A stretch of DNA of 64,000 bases from Streptomyces vinaceus (GCF_008704935.1 NZ_CP023692.1:5113001-5177000); one strand, 5' to 3'; counted from the stretch's first letter, positions 1 through 9,220 are shown. Notes: a model not told the origin generated them from the sequence alone. Made by a program: numbers and translations.

Positions 1-1172
<1,172 letters not shown>

Positions 1173-1232
1173 GCAACTCCCCCTCCTCCGTAGCCCCTTC
1201 GATCACGGTACGACGGAGGAGGGGGGCGTGAC

Positions 1233-1360
1233 CTCCCCCTGGCGGGGGAGAGGGCGGGTGAATGGGCGGTGGGTGGGCGTGGGCGTGGGGTGTGGAGCGG
1301 GGGTGGGTGGAGCGTGGGTGGGGGGCGTGGGGCGTGGGTCGGTGGGGTGTTGTGGGTGGT
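1233..1360. repeat. Hairpin plus G-rich, quadruplex-prone low-complexity tract
   Basis: Between the phosphatase start and the end of the HNH nuclease gene there is a small hairpin (CTCCCCC-TGGC-GGGGGAG, 1233-1250) followed by about 100 bases made almost only of G and T/C with many GGG runs (for example GGGG-CGT-GGG-TCGGT-GGGG around 1329-1346). No coding frame there looks real. The plus strand could form G-quadruplexes; on the minus strand this is the 5' region of the phosphatase gene and the 3' region of the nuclease gene. Confidence 0.5.
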
Positions 1361-1384
1361 TCGGGTGCCGTTTCAGCCGCCGTT

Positions 1385-2047
1385 TCAGCAGCCGTTGAGG
1401 ATGCCCACCAGGGCCGACTTCTCGCCGGAGTCCATGCTCAGGCCCCAGTACTGCTTCACCTCGACCCACATCCGGGCGTAGGTGCAGCGGTAGGCGGTCC
1501 GCGACGGCAGCCACTTGCCCGGGTCTTGGTCGCCCTTGGCCTGGTTGACGTTGTCCGTCACCGCGATGAGCTGCGGGCGGGTGAGGTCGTTGGCGAACTG
1601 CTGGCGCTTGGAGGTGGTCCAGGAAGCGGCGCCGGAGCGCCAGGCCTCGGCGAGCGGGACGACGTGGTCGATGTCGAGGTCGGCGGCGTTGGTCCAGGTG
1701 GCGCCGTCGTACTCGGAGTACCAGCTGCCGCTCACGGCGGCGCAGGCGGAGTCGGTGACGACGCCGACGCCGTCGCGCTTGAGGACGGTCTCGCGGGTGT
1801 TGCAGGTGCCGGAGACGGTGCTCCAGTGCGGGAACAGGCTGCGGCTGTATCCGCTGAGGGACCCTTCCGTCTTCGGCGTGACCGTGGCGAGGTAGGAGCG
1901 GGCGGCCGCGGCGCTGATGGGGGCGGGCGGGGCGGCCTGGGCGGCGGGCGCGCTCACGAGGGAGGTGAGGGCGGCGAGCGTGGCGGCTGACGCGAGCACG
2001 CCAATTCGACGCGCGTAGACGCGGGGTATGAAGGTCTTGAGGGCCAT
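1385..2047 (-). CDS. Secreted HNH-family nuclease (GmrSD/DUF1524-like)
   Basis: 220 residues. Residues 1-39 form a signal peptide (basic start, hydrophobic stretch, cleavage near APAAQA). The mature part has the beta-beta-alpha metal core DLDIDHVVPLAEAW (residues 123-136, His128 as the likely general base) and the downstream helix TDNVNQAKGDQDP (165-177) that supplies the Asn/His-position residue, typical of HNH endonucleases annotated as secreted in Streptomyces. Cysteines at 82, 102, about 187 and 220 could form disulfides. The ATG has GGGAG upstream. Likely extracellular degradation of nucleic acid; specificity unknown. Confidence 0.88.
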   Translation of the reverse strand: MALKTFIPRVYARRIGVLASAATLAALTSLVSAPAAQAAPPAPISAAAARSYLATVTPKTEGSLSGYSRSLFPHWSTVSGTCNTRETVLKRDGVGVVTDSACAAVSGSWYSEYDGATWTNAADLDIDHVVPLAEAWRSGAASWTTSKRQQFANDLTRPQLIAVTDNVNQAKGDQDPGKWLPSRTAYRCTYARMWVEVKQYWGLSMDSGEKSALVGILNGC

Positions 2048-2385
2048 GAGGGGGGCTCCCTGGATGCGGGGGTTTGTGGCCGGTCAGCCCCGAAGGGGCG
2101 CGGCCATGGTGGCGGCGCCGGATTGCGTGGCGGCGGGCGCAAGGTTACAGGTTTGCGACATGCGCACGTCACGTCTGGGGCGGACAACTTCCGAGGGGGA
2201 AACGGAAGTTGGGCTTCCAGGGGGAGGGGTGGGGAGGGATGGGGCGGGAGCGGAGGGGTGAGGGGGTGGTCGGCTCGGCGGGGGCCCGGGCTGCGTCGGC
2301 GGGTCGTCGGCGGGTGGGTGCGGCTGCCTCGGGACCAACGGCCTATTTCGGGCCGGGGAGGGCGTCGCGTATCCTGTGGAGTGCA
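2048..2385. other. Intergenic region: divergent promoters, no gene seen
   Basis: This stretch separates the HNH nuclease (leftward) from the manganese riboswitch (rightward). Open frames here are out-of-frame shadows with poor codon bias. A possible -10 hexamer TATCCT at 2370-2375 lies just before the riboswitch and would put the transcript start near 2382. Nothing else was recognised. Confidence 0.4.
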
Positions 2386-2486
2386 GAAGGGGAGTAGCTC
2401 TTCGCCGGACCGTCGACATACTGCTGGGTCACCCCAGCCGGCGCCCGGAGGCAGGCCGCGTTCAGCGGTCGGCCAGCGAGACCTTC
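2386..2486 (+). promoter_or_regulatory. yybP-ykoY (Mn2+) riboswitch upstream of the GDT1-family exporter
   Basis: The stretch opens with GAAGGGGAGTAGCTC (2386-2400) and closes with CAGCGAGACCTTC (2474-2486), with CGTCGACATACTGC (2411-2424) between. GGGGAGUAGC, the GUCGACAUAC-like block and the AGCGAGACCUUC-like 3' block are the diagnostic conserved parts of the yybP-ykoY family, known manganese sensors. The outer GAAGG and CCTTC ends pair as P1. It lies 150 bases before a TMEM165/GDT1 gene, a class of Mn2+ exporters that this riboswitch commonly controls in bacteria, so ON-switching by Mn2+ is expected. Confidence 0.85.
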
Positions 2487-2635
2487 GGCCGCAGTGTCCT
2501 GTTCTTGTTCATCTGCACCCGTCCATGCCGGGTGCGTGGACGCAGTCAGGGCGCCGCCGAGCCGAAGCGACCCCTGAAACACCCTGGTCTCTCGGTATCG
2601 ATGGCGTCCTGCCCGACCGATTGAGGTTCCGCCCC

Positions 2636-3229
2636 GTGTTCAGCAGTACCTTCAGCATCACTGTCACGGCGATCGCCTTCGGAGTCGTCTTCCTCGCGGA
2701 GCTCCCCGACAAGACGGCCCTCGCCGGACTGATGCTCGGCACCCGCTACCGCGCCTCGTACGTCTTCGCAGGTGTCGCCGCCGCCTTCGCCGTGCACGTC
2801 GCACTCGCCATCGCCGCGGGCAGCGTGCTCACCCTTCTCCCGCACCGGCTCGTCCAGGCCGTCGTCGGCGTCCTCTTCCTCGCGGGCGCGGCCATGCTGC
2901 TCCTGAAGAAGAGCGACGGGGACGAGGAGGTCAAGGCACCCGCCGACCAGTCCTTCTGGAAGGTTTCGGGGGCCGGATTCATGCTGATCCTGGTGGCCGA
3001 GTTCGGTGACCTGACCCAGATCATGACCGCGAACCTCGCCGCGCGGTACGACAACCCCGTCTCGGTCGGCCTCGGCGCCGTCCTGGCGCTGTGGGCGGTC
3101 GCGGGCATCGGCATCCTGGGTGGCAAGACCCTGATGAAGTACGTGCCGCTGCGCCTGATCACGAAGGTCGCGGCGGGTGTCATGGCGGCGCTGGCCGCGT
3201 TCTCGCTGTATGAGGCGATTGCGGGCTGA
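2636..3229 (+). CDS. GDT1/TMEM165-family cation transporter, probable Mn2+ exporter
   Basis: 197 residues from GTG at 2636 (GAGG 9 bases upstream; TTG at 2621 is an in-frame alternative). It has six predicted membrane helices and two copies of the family signature: ELPDKT (residues 22-27) in helix 1 and EFGDLT (122-127) in helix 4, separated by an acidic cytoplasmic loop (KKSDGDEEVK). The acidic residues of these motifs carry the cation in this family. The Mn2+ riboswitch just upstream makes manganese export the most likely role. A much longer open frame starting at 2123 is not used, since it would run through the riboswitch. Confidence 0.9.
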   Translation: MFSSTFSITVTAIAFGVVFLAELPDKTALAGLMLGTRYRASYVFAGVAAAFAVHVALAIAAGSVLTLLPHRLVQAVVGVLFLAGAAMLLLKKSDGDEEVKAPADQSFWKVSGAGFMLILVAEFGDLTQIMTANLAARYDNPVSVGLGAVLALWAVAGIGILGGKTLMKYVPLRLITKVAAGVMAALAAFSLYEAIAG

Positions 3230-3292
3230 CGGGTCGGGGGGTGGGTCGGGATCTGGTGGGGCGGGGTCGGGTTGGCTGGCGGGGCTTCGGGG

Positions 3293-4520
3293 GGCGGGAT
3301 CCCCGACTCGGGATCAGAGAGGGTCCGGGGGCGTCCCGTCAGTCCACTGTCCTTCCGTGTCGGGTCGGTCCGTCAAGGGCGCTCACTTCGTTCGCGTCGC
3401 TTCGCGATGGCCTTCGGCCACCCTTGACCGACCGCCCCGCCCCGGAATGCCATAAGACTGCCGGGAAGCCCCCGAAGGAATGGCCGGGAGGTCAAGCGAG
3501 GGATGAGGCCCCTTGAGATGCCGATCGGGATCTCCCGTTCATCCGTGCCCCATTTCCCGGCACCACCAGGCCCGGCCATGACGGGGGGCGCGTCAGATCG
3601 CTACGCGCTTCTCACGTCTCGGCGACTGACGACCGCCTGTGGCTGGACATAGGCCGCCCAGACGGAGTCCGTGGATGGCCATGTCGGCGTCTGCGGCCTG
3701 TTCCTGGGCGTAGAGCGGGCCGGCCTTGGGTGCAGAAGGAGACCAGCGGGATGGACAAGAGGTCGAACGGGACGGGTACGGGGTCGAAGGGGATGGTCAC
3801 GAGGTCTAGCGGGGTGGTCAAGAGGCCCAGCGGGGCGGGCATGAGGCCGAACGGGACGGATGAGGGGCTCGGCGGGGCAGGCGAGCGGCCTGGCGGGGGC
3901 GGAATGGGGCCCATGCGGGTGGACAAGCGGCCTGGCGGGGGCGGAATGAGGCCCATGGGGGCGGACAAGCGCCCGGCAGGGGCGGAATGAGGCCCATCGG
4001 GACGGAATGGGGCGGTGAGGGGGTGAGTGGGAGCCTGATGCCGGACTTTCCAACCTCTCGGTCAGGCAAGGCCCCTTGCAGGCCTCGACCGGCCACCAAA
4101 AGGGACAAACAACCCGCTGTCGCAGGCCGGGAGACATCCGGATCCGTCGTGGGCGGCTTATGTCCGGCCACAGGCGGTCGTCGGACGCTATGCCGAGAGG
4201 AGCGCGTAGCGATCTGCCGCGTCACCCCGCGCTCCACGCGCATCTCATCGCTGCCGGGTGCAGGGAGGGGGCTGCCAGGGCGGGGGATCGGCGTCCCTGA
4301 CGCGGGCATGTGGATGACTGTCCCCCTGACCGTTCCTTCGGGGGCTTCCCGGCAGTCTTATGGCATTCCGGGGCGGGCCGGGCAGTCAAGGGTGGCCGAA
4401 GGCCATCGCGAAGCGACGCGAACGAAGTGAGCGCCCTTGACGGCCCGGACCGACACGGAAGGACAGTGGACTGCCGGGAAACCCCCGAACCCTCCACAAC
4501 CCCGAGCCGGGGATCCCGCC
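3293..4520. repeat. Long palindromic intergenic element, copy 1
   Basis: A ~1.23-kb element framed by GGCGGGATCCCCGACTCGG at the left and its near reverse complement ending ATCCCGCC at the right. The outer ~200 bases on each side are inverted copies: both contain CAGTCCACTGTCCTTCCGTG, GTCAAGGGCGCTCACTTCG, CCCTTGAC, and GGAATGCCATAAGACTGCC. A second inner inverted pair holds GATCGCTACGCGCTTCTC and GACGACCGCCTGTGGC. The centre (3751-4010) is a run of ~21-base repeats (units like GAGGCCCATGGGGGCGGACAA). A second copy in opposite orientation lies at 25996-27200. No transposase is present. Function unknown. Confidence 0.85.
3751..3990 (+). CDS. Candidate small heptapeptide-repeat protein inside element 1
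   Basis: 79 residues: Met-Asp followed by exactly eleven 7-residue units (KRSNGTG, TGSKGMV, TRSSGVV, KRPSGAG, MRPNGTD, EGLGGAG, ERPGGGG, MGPMRVD, KRPGGGG, MRPMGAD, KRPAGAE), then TGA. AAGGAG sits 10 bases before the ATG. The matching frame in the second element (26741 to 26523) keeps the same start, Shine-Dalgarno and stop but has ten units. This is suggestive of translation, but a 21-base repeat array would keep the frame open anyway, and AGG codons are rare for this genome. Treat as hypothetical. Confidence 0.3.
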   Translation: MDKRSNGTGTGSKGMVTRSSGVVKRPSGAGMRPNGTDEGLGGAGERPGGGGMGPMRVDKRPGGGGMRPMGADKRPAGAE

Positions 4521-4640
4521 CCCCATACCGCCCCGCCGTCCCGACCCCGCTCGTCGGGGTACCGCCCCCCACCCCGCCCCGCCGTCCCGACCCCGCCCCG
4601 GGGGTACCGCCCCCCGTACCGCCCCGCCGTCCCGACCCCG
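4521..4640. repeat. Short tandem GC repeats next to element 1
   Basis: Three to four imperfect copies of a C-rich unit containing CCGCCCCGCCGTCCCGACCCCG, spaced by 38-49 bases and separated by CTCGTCGGGGTA- or CCCCGGGGGTA-type linkers, lie between element 1 and the end of the HAD gene. They read through as low-complexity sequence with no credible gene. Confidence 0.6.
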
Positions 4641-4676
4641 TCCGGCCCGAGGCCCGCCCCGGTGGCCCGGTCCGCC

Positions 4677-5396
4677 TTACGGCCTCGGCGCCGGCGCCGG
4701 TGCCGGCGTCGCCGGCGGCGTCAGCGTCAGTTCGATCCGGCCGCCCTCGGTCGTGGTCACCCTGATCGACGTGAGGTCGTGGACGTGCGCCGTCGGGGCG
4801 TGGGCCGCGGCCCGGGGGCCTATGCCGATCACGCGCATGCCCGCCGCCAGGCCGGCGGCGATGCCTGCCGCCGAGTCCTCGAACACGATGCAGTCGGCGG
4901 GGTCGACGCCCAGCTCGGCCGCGCCCATGAGGAAGCCCTCGGGGTCGGGCTTGCTGGCCTTGACGGACTCGGCCGTGACCCGTACCTCGGGCATGCGCAG
5001 GCCGGCGGCGGTCATCCGGGCCGTGGCCAGGGCCGCGTCGGCCGAGGTGACCAGGGCGTGCGGCAGCCCGTCGATCGCCGCCATGAACTCCGCCGCTCCG
5101 CCGATCGGGACCACGCCGTCGGTGTCGGCGGTCTCGCGGGCGAGCATCACGGTGTTCTCGGCGTAATTGAGCTCCATCGGGCGCTCCGGCAGGAGGATGG
5201 CCATCGTGGCGTAGCCCTGCCGGCCGTGGACGACCTTCAGGGCTTCCTCCGGGTCCAGCCCGTGGGCGACCGCCCAGTCCCGCCAGCAGCGTTCGACCAC
5301 CGCGTCCGAGTTGACGAGGGTGCCGTCCATGTCCAGGAGCAGGGCCTTGGCGGTGAGGACGGCGGGGGCGGTGGTCGTGGTGGTGCTGGCCGACAT
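4677..5396 (-). CDS. HAD-superfamily hydrolase, sugar-phosphate phosphatase type
   Basis: 239 residues from ATG 5396 (GGAG 8 bases upstream). HAD motif I is LLLDMDGTLVNSD (nucleophile Asp then Asp two later), motif II is the LVTSADA strand, motif III the Lys in KASKPDPEGF, and motif IV VFEDSAAGI. The alpha-helical cap between motifs I and II is of the C1 type, as in beta-phosphoglucomutase, 2-deoxyglucose-6-phosphate and glycerol phosphatases. It probably dephosphorylates a small sugar phosphate in the cytoplasm; substrate unknown. The C-terminal ~30 residues are a Pro/Ala-rich tail. An upstream in-frame Met at 5513 would run through a strong hairpin and is rejected. Confidence 0.88.
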   Translation of the reverse strand: MSASTTTTTAPAVLTAKALLLDMDGTLVNSDAVVERCWRDWAVAHGLDPEEALKVVHGRQGYATMAILLPERPMELNYAENTVMLARETADTDGVVPIGGAAEFMAAIDGLPHALVTSADAALATARMTAAGLRMPEVRVTAESVKASKPDPEGFLMGAAELGVDPADCIVFEDSAAGIAAGLAAGMRVIGIGPRAAAHAPTAHVHDLTSIRVTTTEGGRIELTLTPPATPAPAPAPRP

Positions 5397-5425
5397 CGGC
5401 GGTGCTCCAGACGGGGCGGGAAAGA

Positions 5426-5478
5426 GAACAAGCGGTTCCGCCCACCGGTCAGGGGTTGCGGGCGGAACCACTTTGTTC
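5426..5478 (-). terminator. Strong hairpin after the peptidoglycan-binding gene
   Basis: GAACAAGCGGTTCCGCCC (5426-5443) pairs with GGGCGGAACCACTTTGTTC (5460-5478) almost perfectly around a 16-base loop. It lies between the stop of the leftward gene at 5543 and the start of the leftward HAD gene at 5396. A TCTCTTT run follows on the minus strand, so termination is the likely role; it could alternatively act in the HAD leader. Confidence 0.6.
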
Positions 5479-5542
5479 CTACACGATACAAAACCGGGGG
5501 CGGTCTGCGCCACTCCGCGTCACCGGCCCCCTCCGCGAGCGA

Positions 5543-6466
5543 TCAGCCCGTGCCCTCCAAGGCCCGCCGGGTTTCCGGTCCGTAGACGCCCCAGTCGTCG
5601 TCGATGCCGTTCTGCGACTGGAAATCCGAGACGGCGTTCTCCGTACGGCTGTCGAACCGGCCGTTGATCTTCCCGCGGTAGTAGCCCCGCCCCGCCAGCA
5701 GCCGCTGCATCTTCTCCACCTCCGCGCCCGAGTCCCCGTACCGCAGCGTCGGAGCCTTCGGCGGGGCGGAGCTCGGTGCGCGGCTCGGGCTCGTCGACGG
5801 GGTCGCGGACGGGGATGCCGAGCTGCGGGAGGCCGAGGGCGAGGCGGAGGGGGAAGCGGACTTCGAGGCGCTCGGCGACGCGGAGGCCGAAGCCGACGCC
5901 GACGGCGAGGCGGAGCGGGAGGGGCCGCGCGTGGCGCCCGGCTGCGTCGGACCGACCGGGGCCGCGCTCGCGGCGGGTGCCGACGGCTTGGCGTCCAGCA
6001 GGACCGTGTCGCCGTCACCGGAGCGGGGGAGCATGCCCAGCGCCAGGGCCGCGGTGCCCACGGCGACCACGGTGCCCGCGCCGGCCAGGACCGTCGGGAG
6101 CCGCCGTCGGCGGCCGGGGCGGGGTCGTCTCTCGGGACCCCCGCCCCCGGCCCCCGCCGGGTCGGCCGCCCGCAGGCGGACCGTCTGCGCCGGCCAGCCC
6201 GTCTGCGGCGGGGAGTCCGGCCAGGCCACGGGTATGCCGTACGCCGGAGTGTCCTCGCCCGGCGGCGCCTGCGCGCCACCGGCGTACCCGCCCGAAGGGC
6301 CGGCCATCACCCCTCGCACCGGCTGAGGGGGCGGCGGGGCGTCGGACGGGCGCGGCTCGGGGAACGTCACGTACGGACGGACGCGCAGTGGCTCGAAACC
6401 GGCCCCCGGCGCGCACCCGCAGTCGGCGCCCACGGCGTCGCATTCTGGACAGCGCTCAGCGCTCAC
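5543..6466 (-). CDS. Membrane-anchored peptidoglycan-binding (PGRP_1) protein
   Basis: 307 residues from GTG 6466, preceded by AGGGAGGGA. Order: a short N-terminal Cys-rich piece (CPECD, DCGC, possible metal knuckle), a Pro/Gly-rich cytoplasmic linker, one membrane helix (VLAGAGTVVAVGTAALALGM region), a long Ser/Ala/Pro stalk (repeats of SASPSAS), and a C-terminal peptidoglycan-binding domain with LRYGDSGAEVEKMQRLL, GKINGRFDSRTENAV and DWGVYGPETRRAL. The layout suggests an envelope protein spanning the membrane and reaching the cell wall. No catalytic domain is present. The function of the cytoplasmic Cys motif is unknown. Confidence 0.85.
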   Translation of the reverse strand: MSAERCPECDAVGADCGCAPGAGFEPLRVRPYVTFPEPRPSDAPPPPQPVRGVMAGPSGGYAGGAQAPPGEDTPAYGIPVAWPDSPPQTGWPAQTVRLRAADPAGAGGGGPERRPRPGRRRRLPTVLAGAGTVVAVGTAALALGMLPRSGDGDTVLLDAKPSAPAASAAPVGPTQPGATRGPSRSASPSASASASASPSASKSASPSASPSASRSSASPSATPSTSPSRAPSSAPPKAPTLRYGDSGAEVEKMQRLLAGRGYYRGKINGRFDSRTENAVSDFQSQNGIDDDWGVYGPETRRALEGTG

Positions 6467-6593
6467 TGGAATCCCTCCCTGGCCATTGCCTGCGATTATG
6501 CAGACCCTCCGGGGCCCGCCCAACCTGTCCGAGAGGCCATATCCGGCCACACCGCTCAGGATGGACATGTTGATCCGGCCCGAGGAGGAACGG

Positions 6594-8666
6594 ATGGCTC
6601 AGGATGTGACCACGGACCCCGCGGAACCCGACCCGGTTCCCGACCCGCAACGGTCCGGCCCGGCCGCCGAACACGCTTCGCGCGAGGTCCTCGTCTCCAT
6701 CGGGGCCCTGCTGCTCGGCCTGCTGATCGCCGCCCTCGACCAGACCATCGTCTCCACGGCGCTGCCCACGATCGTCAGCGAGCTGGGCGGGATGGAGCAC
6801 CTGTCCTGGGTCGTCACCGCGTACATGCTGGCCGCCACCGCCGCCACGCCGCTGTGGGGCAAGCTCGGCGACCAGTACGGACGCAAGAAGCTGTTCCAGG
6901 GCGCCATCGTGCTCTTCCTCATCGGATCGGCGCTGTGCGGGCTCGCCCAGGACATGCCGCAGCTCATCGGGTTCCGCGCCCTGCAGGGCCTGGGCGGCGG
7001 CGGGCTGATCGTGCTGTCGATGGCGATCGTCGGCGACATCGTCCCGCCGCGCGAGCGCGGCAAGTACCAGGGCCTCTTCGGCGCCGTCTTCGGCGCGACC
7101 AGTGTCCTCGGGCCGCTGCTGGGCGGTCTGTTCGTCGACAACCTGTCCTGGCGCTGGGTCTTCTACATCAACCTGCCCATCGGCCTCGTCGCCCTCGTCG
7201 TCATCGCCGCGGTCCTGCACATCCCCGTGCGGCGGTTGAAGCACACCATCGACTACCTCGGCACGTTCCTCATCGCCTGCGTCGCCACCTGCCTCGTGCT
7301 CGTCGCCTCCCTCGGCGGGACCTGGGGCTGGGGCTCGACCCAGATCATCGGACTGGCCGTCCTCGGCGCCGTACTGCTCGCCGTCTTCCTCTTCGTGGAG
7401 CGGCGGGCCGTCGAACCCGTCCTGCCCCTGGGACTGTTCCGGATCCGCACCTTCACCCTCTGCTCGGTGATCAGCTTCATCATCGGGTTCGCGATGTTCG
7501 GCGCGATGGTCTACCTGCCGACCTTCCTCCAGGTCGTCCAGGGCGTCTCGCCCACCCTGTCCGGCGTCCACATGCTGCCGATGGTGCTGGGCATGCTCAT
7601 CGCCTCCACCGCCTCCGGCCAGATCGTCAGCCGCACCGGACGCTGGAAGGTCTTCCCGATCGCGGGTACGGGCGTGACGGCGATCGGGCTGCTCCTGCTG
7701 CACCAGCTGGAGCGCACCAGCGGCACCTGGGAGATGAGCATCTACTTCTTCGTCTTCGGCACCGGACTGGGTCTGGTCATGCAGGTGCTGGTCCTGGTCG
7801 TGCAGAACTCCGTCAGTTACGCCGACCTCGGCGTCGCCACCTCCGGCGCCACCTTCTTCCGTTCCATCGGCGCCTCCTTCGGCGTCGCGATCTTCGGCAC
7901 GATCTTCACGAACCGGCTCGACGGCAAGCTGGCCACCGCCTTCGCCGGGCTTCCGGTGCCGCCCGGTACGGCCGCGCTGGTCGAGGCCGATCCGCGGGCC
8001 ATCGGGCGGCTGCCCGTCGAGCTGCGGCCGCGCGTGCTCGACGCGTACGCCTCCTCCATCACCGACGTCTTCCTCTACGCCGTGCCCGTCGTCCTCCTCG
8101 CCTTCGTCATCGCCTGGTTCCTCAAGGAGGACGTGTTGCGCGCTTCGGTCACCGCGCCCGACGTCACCGAGACCCTCGCCTCCAACCCCGTCCACCGTTC
8201 CTCGCGCGAGGAGGTCGCCCGCGCACTGACCGTCCTCGGCACCCGCGAGGGCCGCCGCCACGTCTACGAGAAGATCACCGAGAAGGCCGGCCTCGACCTG
8301 CTGCCCGCCGCGAGCTGGCTGCTGCTGCGGATCAAGAAGTACGGCTCCGCCGATCCCGCGATGCTGGCGGAGCGGACCACCGTGCCGCTGAAGGTGATCA
8401 CCGACGCCGCGCGACAGCTCGAAGAACGCGGGCTGGCCGTACGGGAGGGGCTGCCGCTGGTCATGACCGAGCGCGGCCGCGAGGAGGCGGAGAAGCTGGC
8501 CGACGCCCGCGAGGAGTCGCTCGCCGAACTGCTCGGCGACTGGTGGGGCCCGGACCGGCCGACGGACCTGGTCAAGCTGGTCAAGGAGATCAACGCGGAG
8601 CTCTGCGGGTCCGACGCGGAGGAGCCCTACGACTCCGCGGCCCGCCGCGACCACGCCGCGCCCTGA
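6594..8666 (+). CDS. DHA2/EmrB-type MFS multidrug efflux pump with C-terminal winged-helix extension
   Basis: 690 residues from ATG 6594 (GAGGAGGAA 4-12 bases upstream). Residues ~40-520 hold the 14-helix DHA2 fold: motif D1-like LDQTIVSTALPTI, motif A GKLGDQYGRKK, and antiporter motif C region FGATSVLGPLLGG. The family exports drugs or dyes in exchange for protons. After the last helix (AFVIAWFLKED) about 150 residues follow that are not transporter: VARALTVLGTREGRRHVYEKI and a MarR-like winged helix with PLKVITDAARQLEERGLAV and LVMTERGREEAEKLA. The fusion suggests a cytoplasmic regulatory or sensor domain. It is divergent from the peptidoglycan-binding gene. Confidence 0.9.
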   Translation: MAQDVTTDPAEPDPVPDPQRSGPAAEHASREVLVSIGALLLGLLIAALDQTIVSTALPTIVSELGGMEHLSWVVTAYMLAATAATPLWGKLGDQYGRKKLFQGAIVLFLIGSALCGLAQDMPQLIGFRALQGLGGGGLIVLSMAIVGDIVPPRERGKYQGLFGAVFGATSVLGPLLGGLFVDNLSWRWVFYINLPIGLVALVVIAAVLHIPVRRLKHTIDYLGTFLIACVATCLVLVASLGGTWGWGSTQIIGLAVLGAVLLAVFLFVERRAVEPVLPLGLFRIRTFTLCSVISFIIGFAMFGAMVYLPTFLQVVQGVSPTLSGVHMLPMVLGMLIASTASGQIVSRTGRWKVFPIAGTGVTAIGLLLLHQLERTSGTWEMSIYFFVFGTGLGLVMQVLVLVVQNSVSYADLGVATSGATFFRSIGASFGVAIFGTIFTNRLDGKLATAFAGLPVPPGTAALVEADPRAIGRLPVELRPRVLDAYASSITDVFLYAVPVVLLAFVIAWFLKEDVLRASVTAPDVTETLASNPVHRSSREEVARALTVLGTREGRRHVYEKITEKAGLDLLPAASWLLLRIKKYGSADPAMLAERTTVPLKVITDAARQLEERGLAVREGLPLVMTERGREEAEKLADAREESLAELLGDWWGPDRPTDLVKLVKEINAELCGSDAEEPYDSAARRDHAAP

Positions 8667-8692
8667 CCGAATTCGGATGCCCGCACCACGGA

Positions 8693-9220
8693 TCAGATCA
8701 GGGGCTTCTCGAACCAGTGCTCCGCGTACGGGCCCGCGTTGTACGCGGGTATCTCCGCGTAGCCCTCGCGCGCGTACAACGCTCGGGCCTCCACCAGGTC
8801 CGAGCGGGTGTCGAGGCGGACCCGCTCGGCGCCCAGGGCGCGGGCGGACGCCTCCAGGGCCGTGAGGAGCGCCGCCCCGCCGCCCGTACCGCGGGCGCGC
8901 GGGTCCACGTACACCCTCGTGAGCTCGGCGGTGACGGGGTCGAGCAGCCGTATGCCGCCGCAGGCCCGGGGCGTTCCGGCGAGGCGGCCGACCACGAACC
9001 GGCCCGTAGGCGGGGCGAGGCCGTCGGCCGGATCGTCCCGCAGCCCCTCGTCGATCTCGGCCTCCGTGACGGACCGCTTCCAGTACCGGCCGGCGACCTC
9101 CGCGTAGTACGCGCGGCGCAGCGCGGTGGCCTCGGGCGTGGCGAAGTGCTCGGCGGAGACGGTCCAGTTGCCGGCCGTCGCGAGGAGGGTGGATCCGGCG
9201 CTCATGCTCTCGATGTCCAT
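8693..9220 (-). CDS. GNAT-family N-acetyltransferase
   Basis: 175 residues from ATG 9220; a Met five codons later (9205) is also possible since no clear Shine-Dalgarno is seen for either. The C-terminal part has the acetyl-CoA-binding pattern AELTRVYVDPRARGTGGGAALLTALE, followed by LDTRSDLVEARALYAREGYAEI, the typical GNAT motif A and B order. The N-terminal ~70 residues are helical and less typical. It faces away from the SnoaL-like gene with a ~106-base shared promoter region. Acceptor substrate unknown. Confidence 0.82.
   Translation of the reverse strand: MDIESMSAGSTLLATAGNWTVSAEHFATPEATALRRAYYAEVAGRYWKRSVTEAEIDEGLRDDPADGLAPPTGRFVVGRLAGTPRACGGIRLLDPVTAELTRVYVDPRARGTGGGAALLTALEASARALGAERVRLDTRSDLVEARALYAREGYAEIPAYNAGPYAEHWFEKPLI

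Noticed and set aside
3740..4020. CRISPR-like array in element 1
   Set aside because: Units are contiguous ~21-base repeats without unique spacers, and no cas genes are near.
3601..4137. Opposite-strand ORF starting MSPGLRQRVV in both elements
   Set aside because: The two copies lose frame agreement and end at different stops, and the translation is Pro/Arg-rich shadow sequence; no Shine-Dalgarno.
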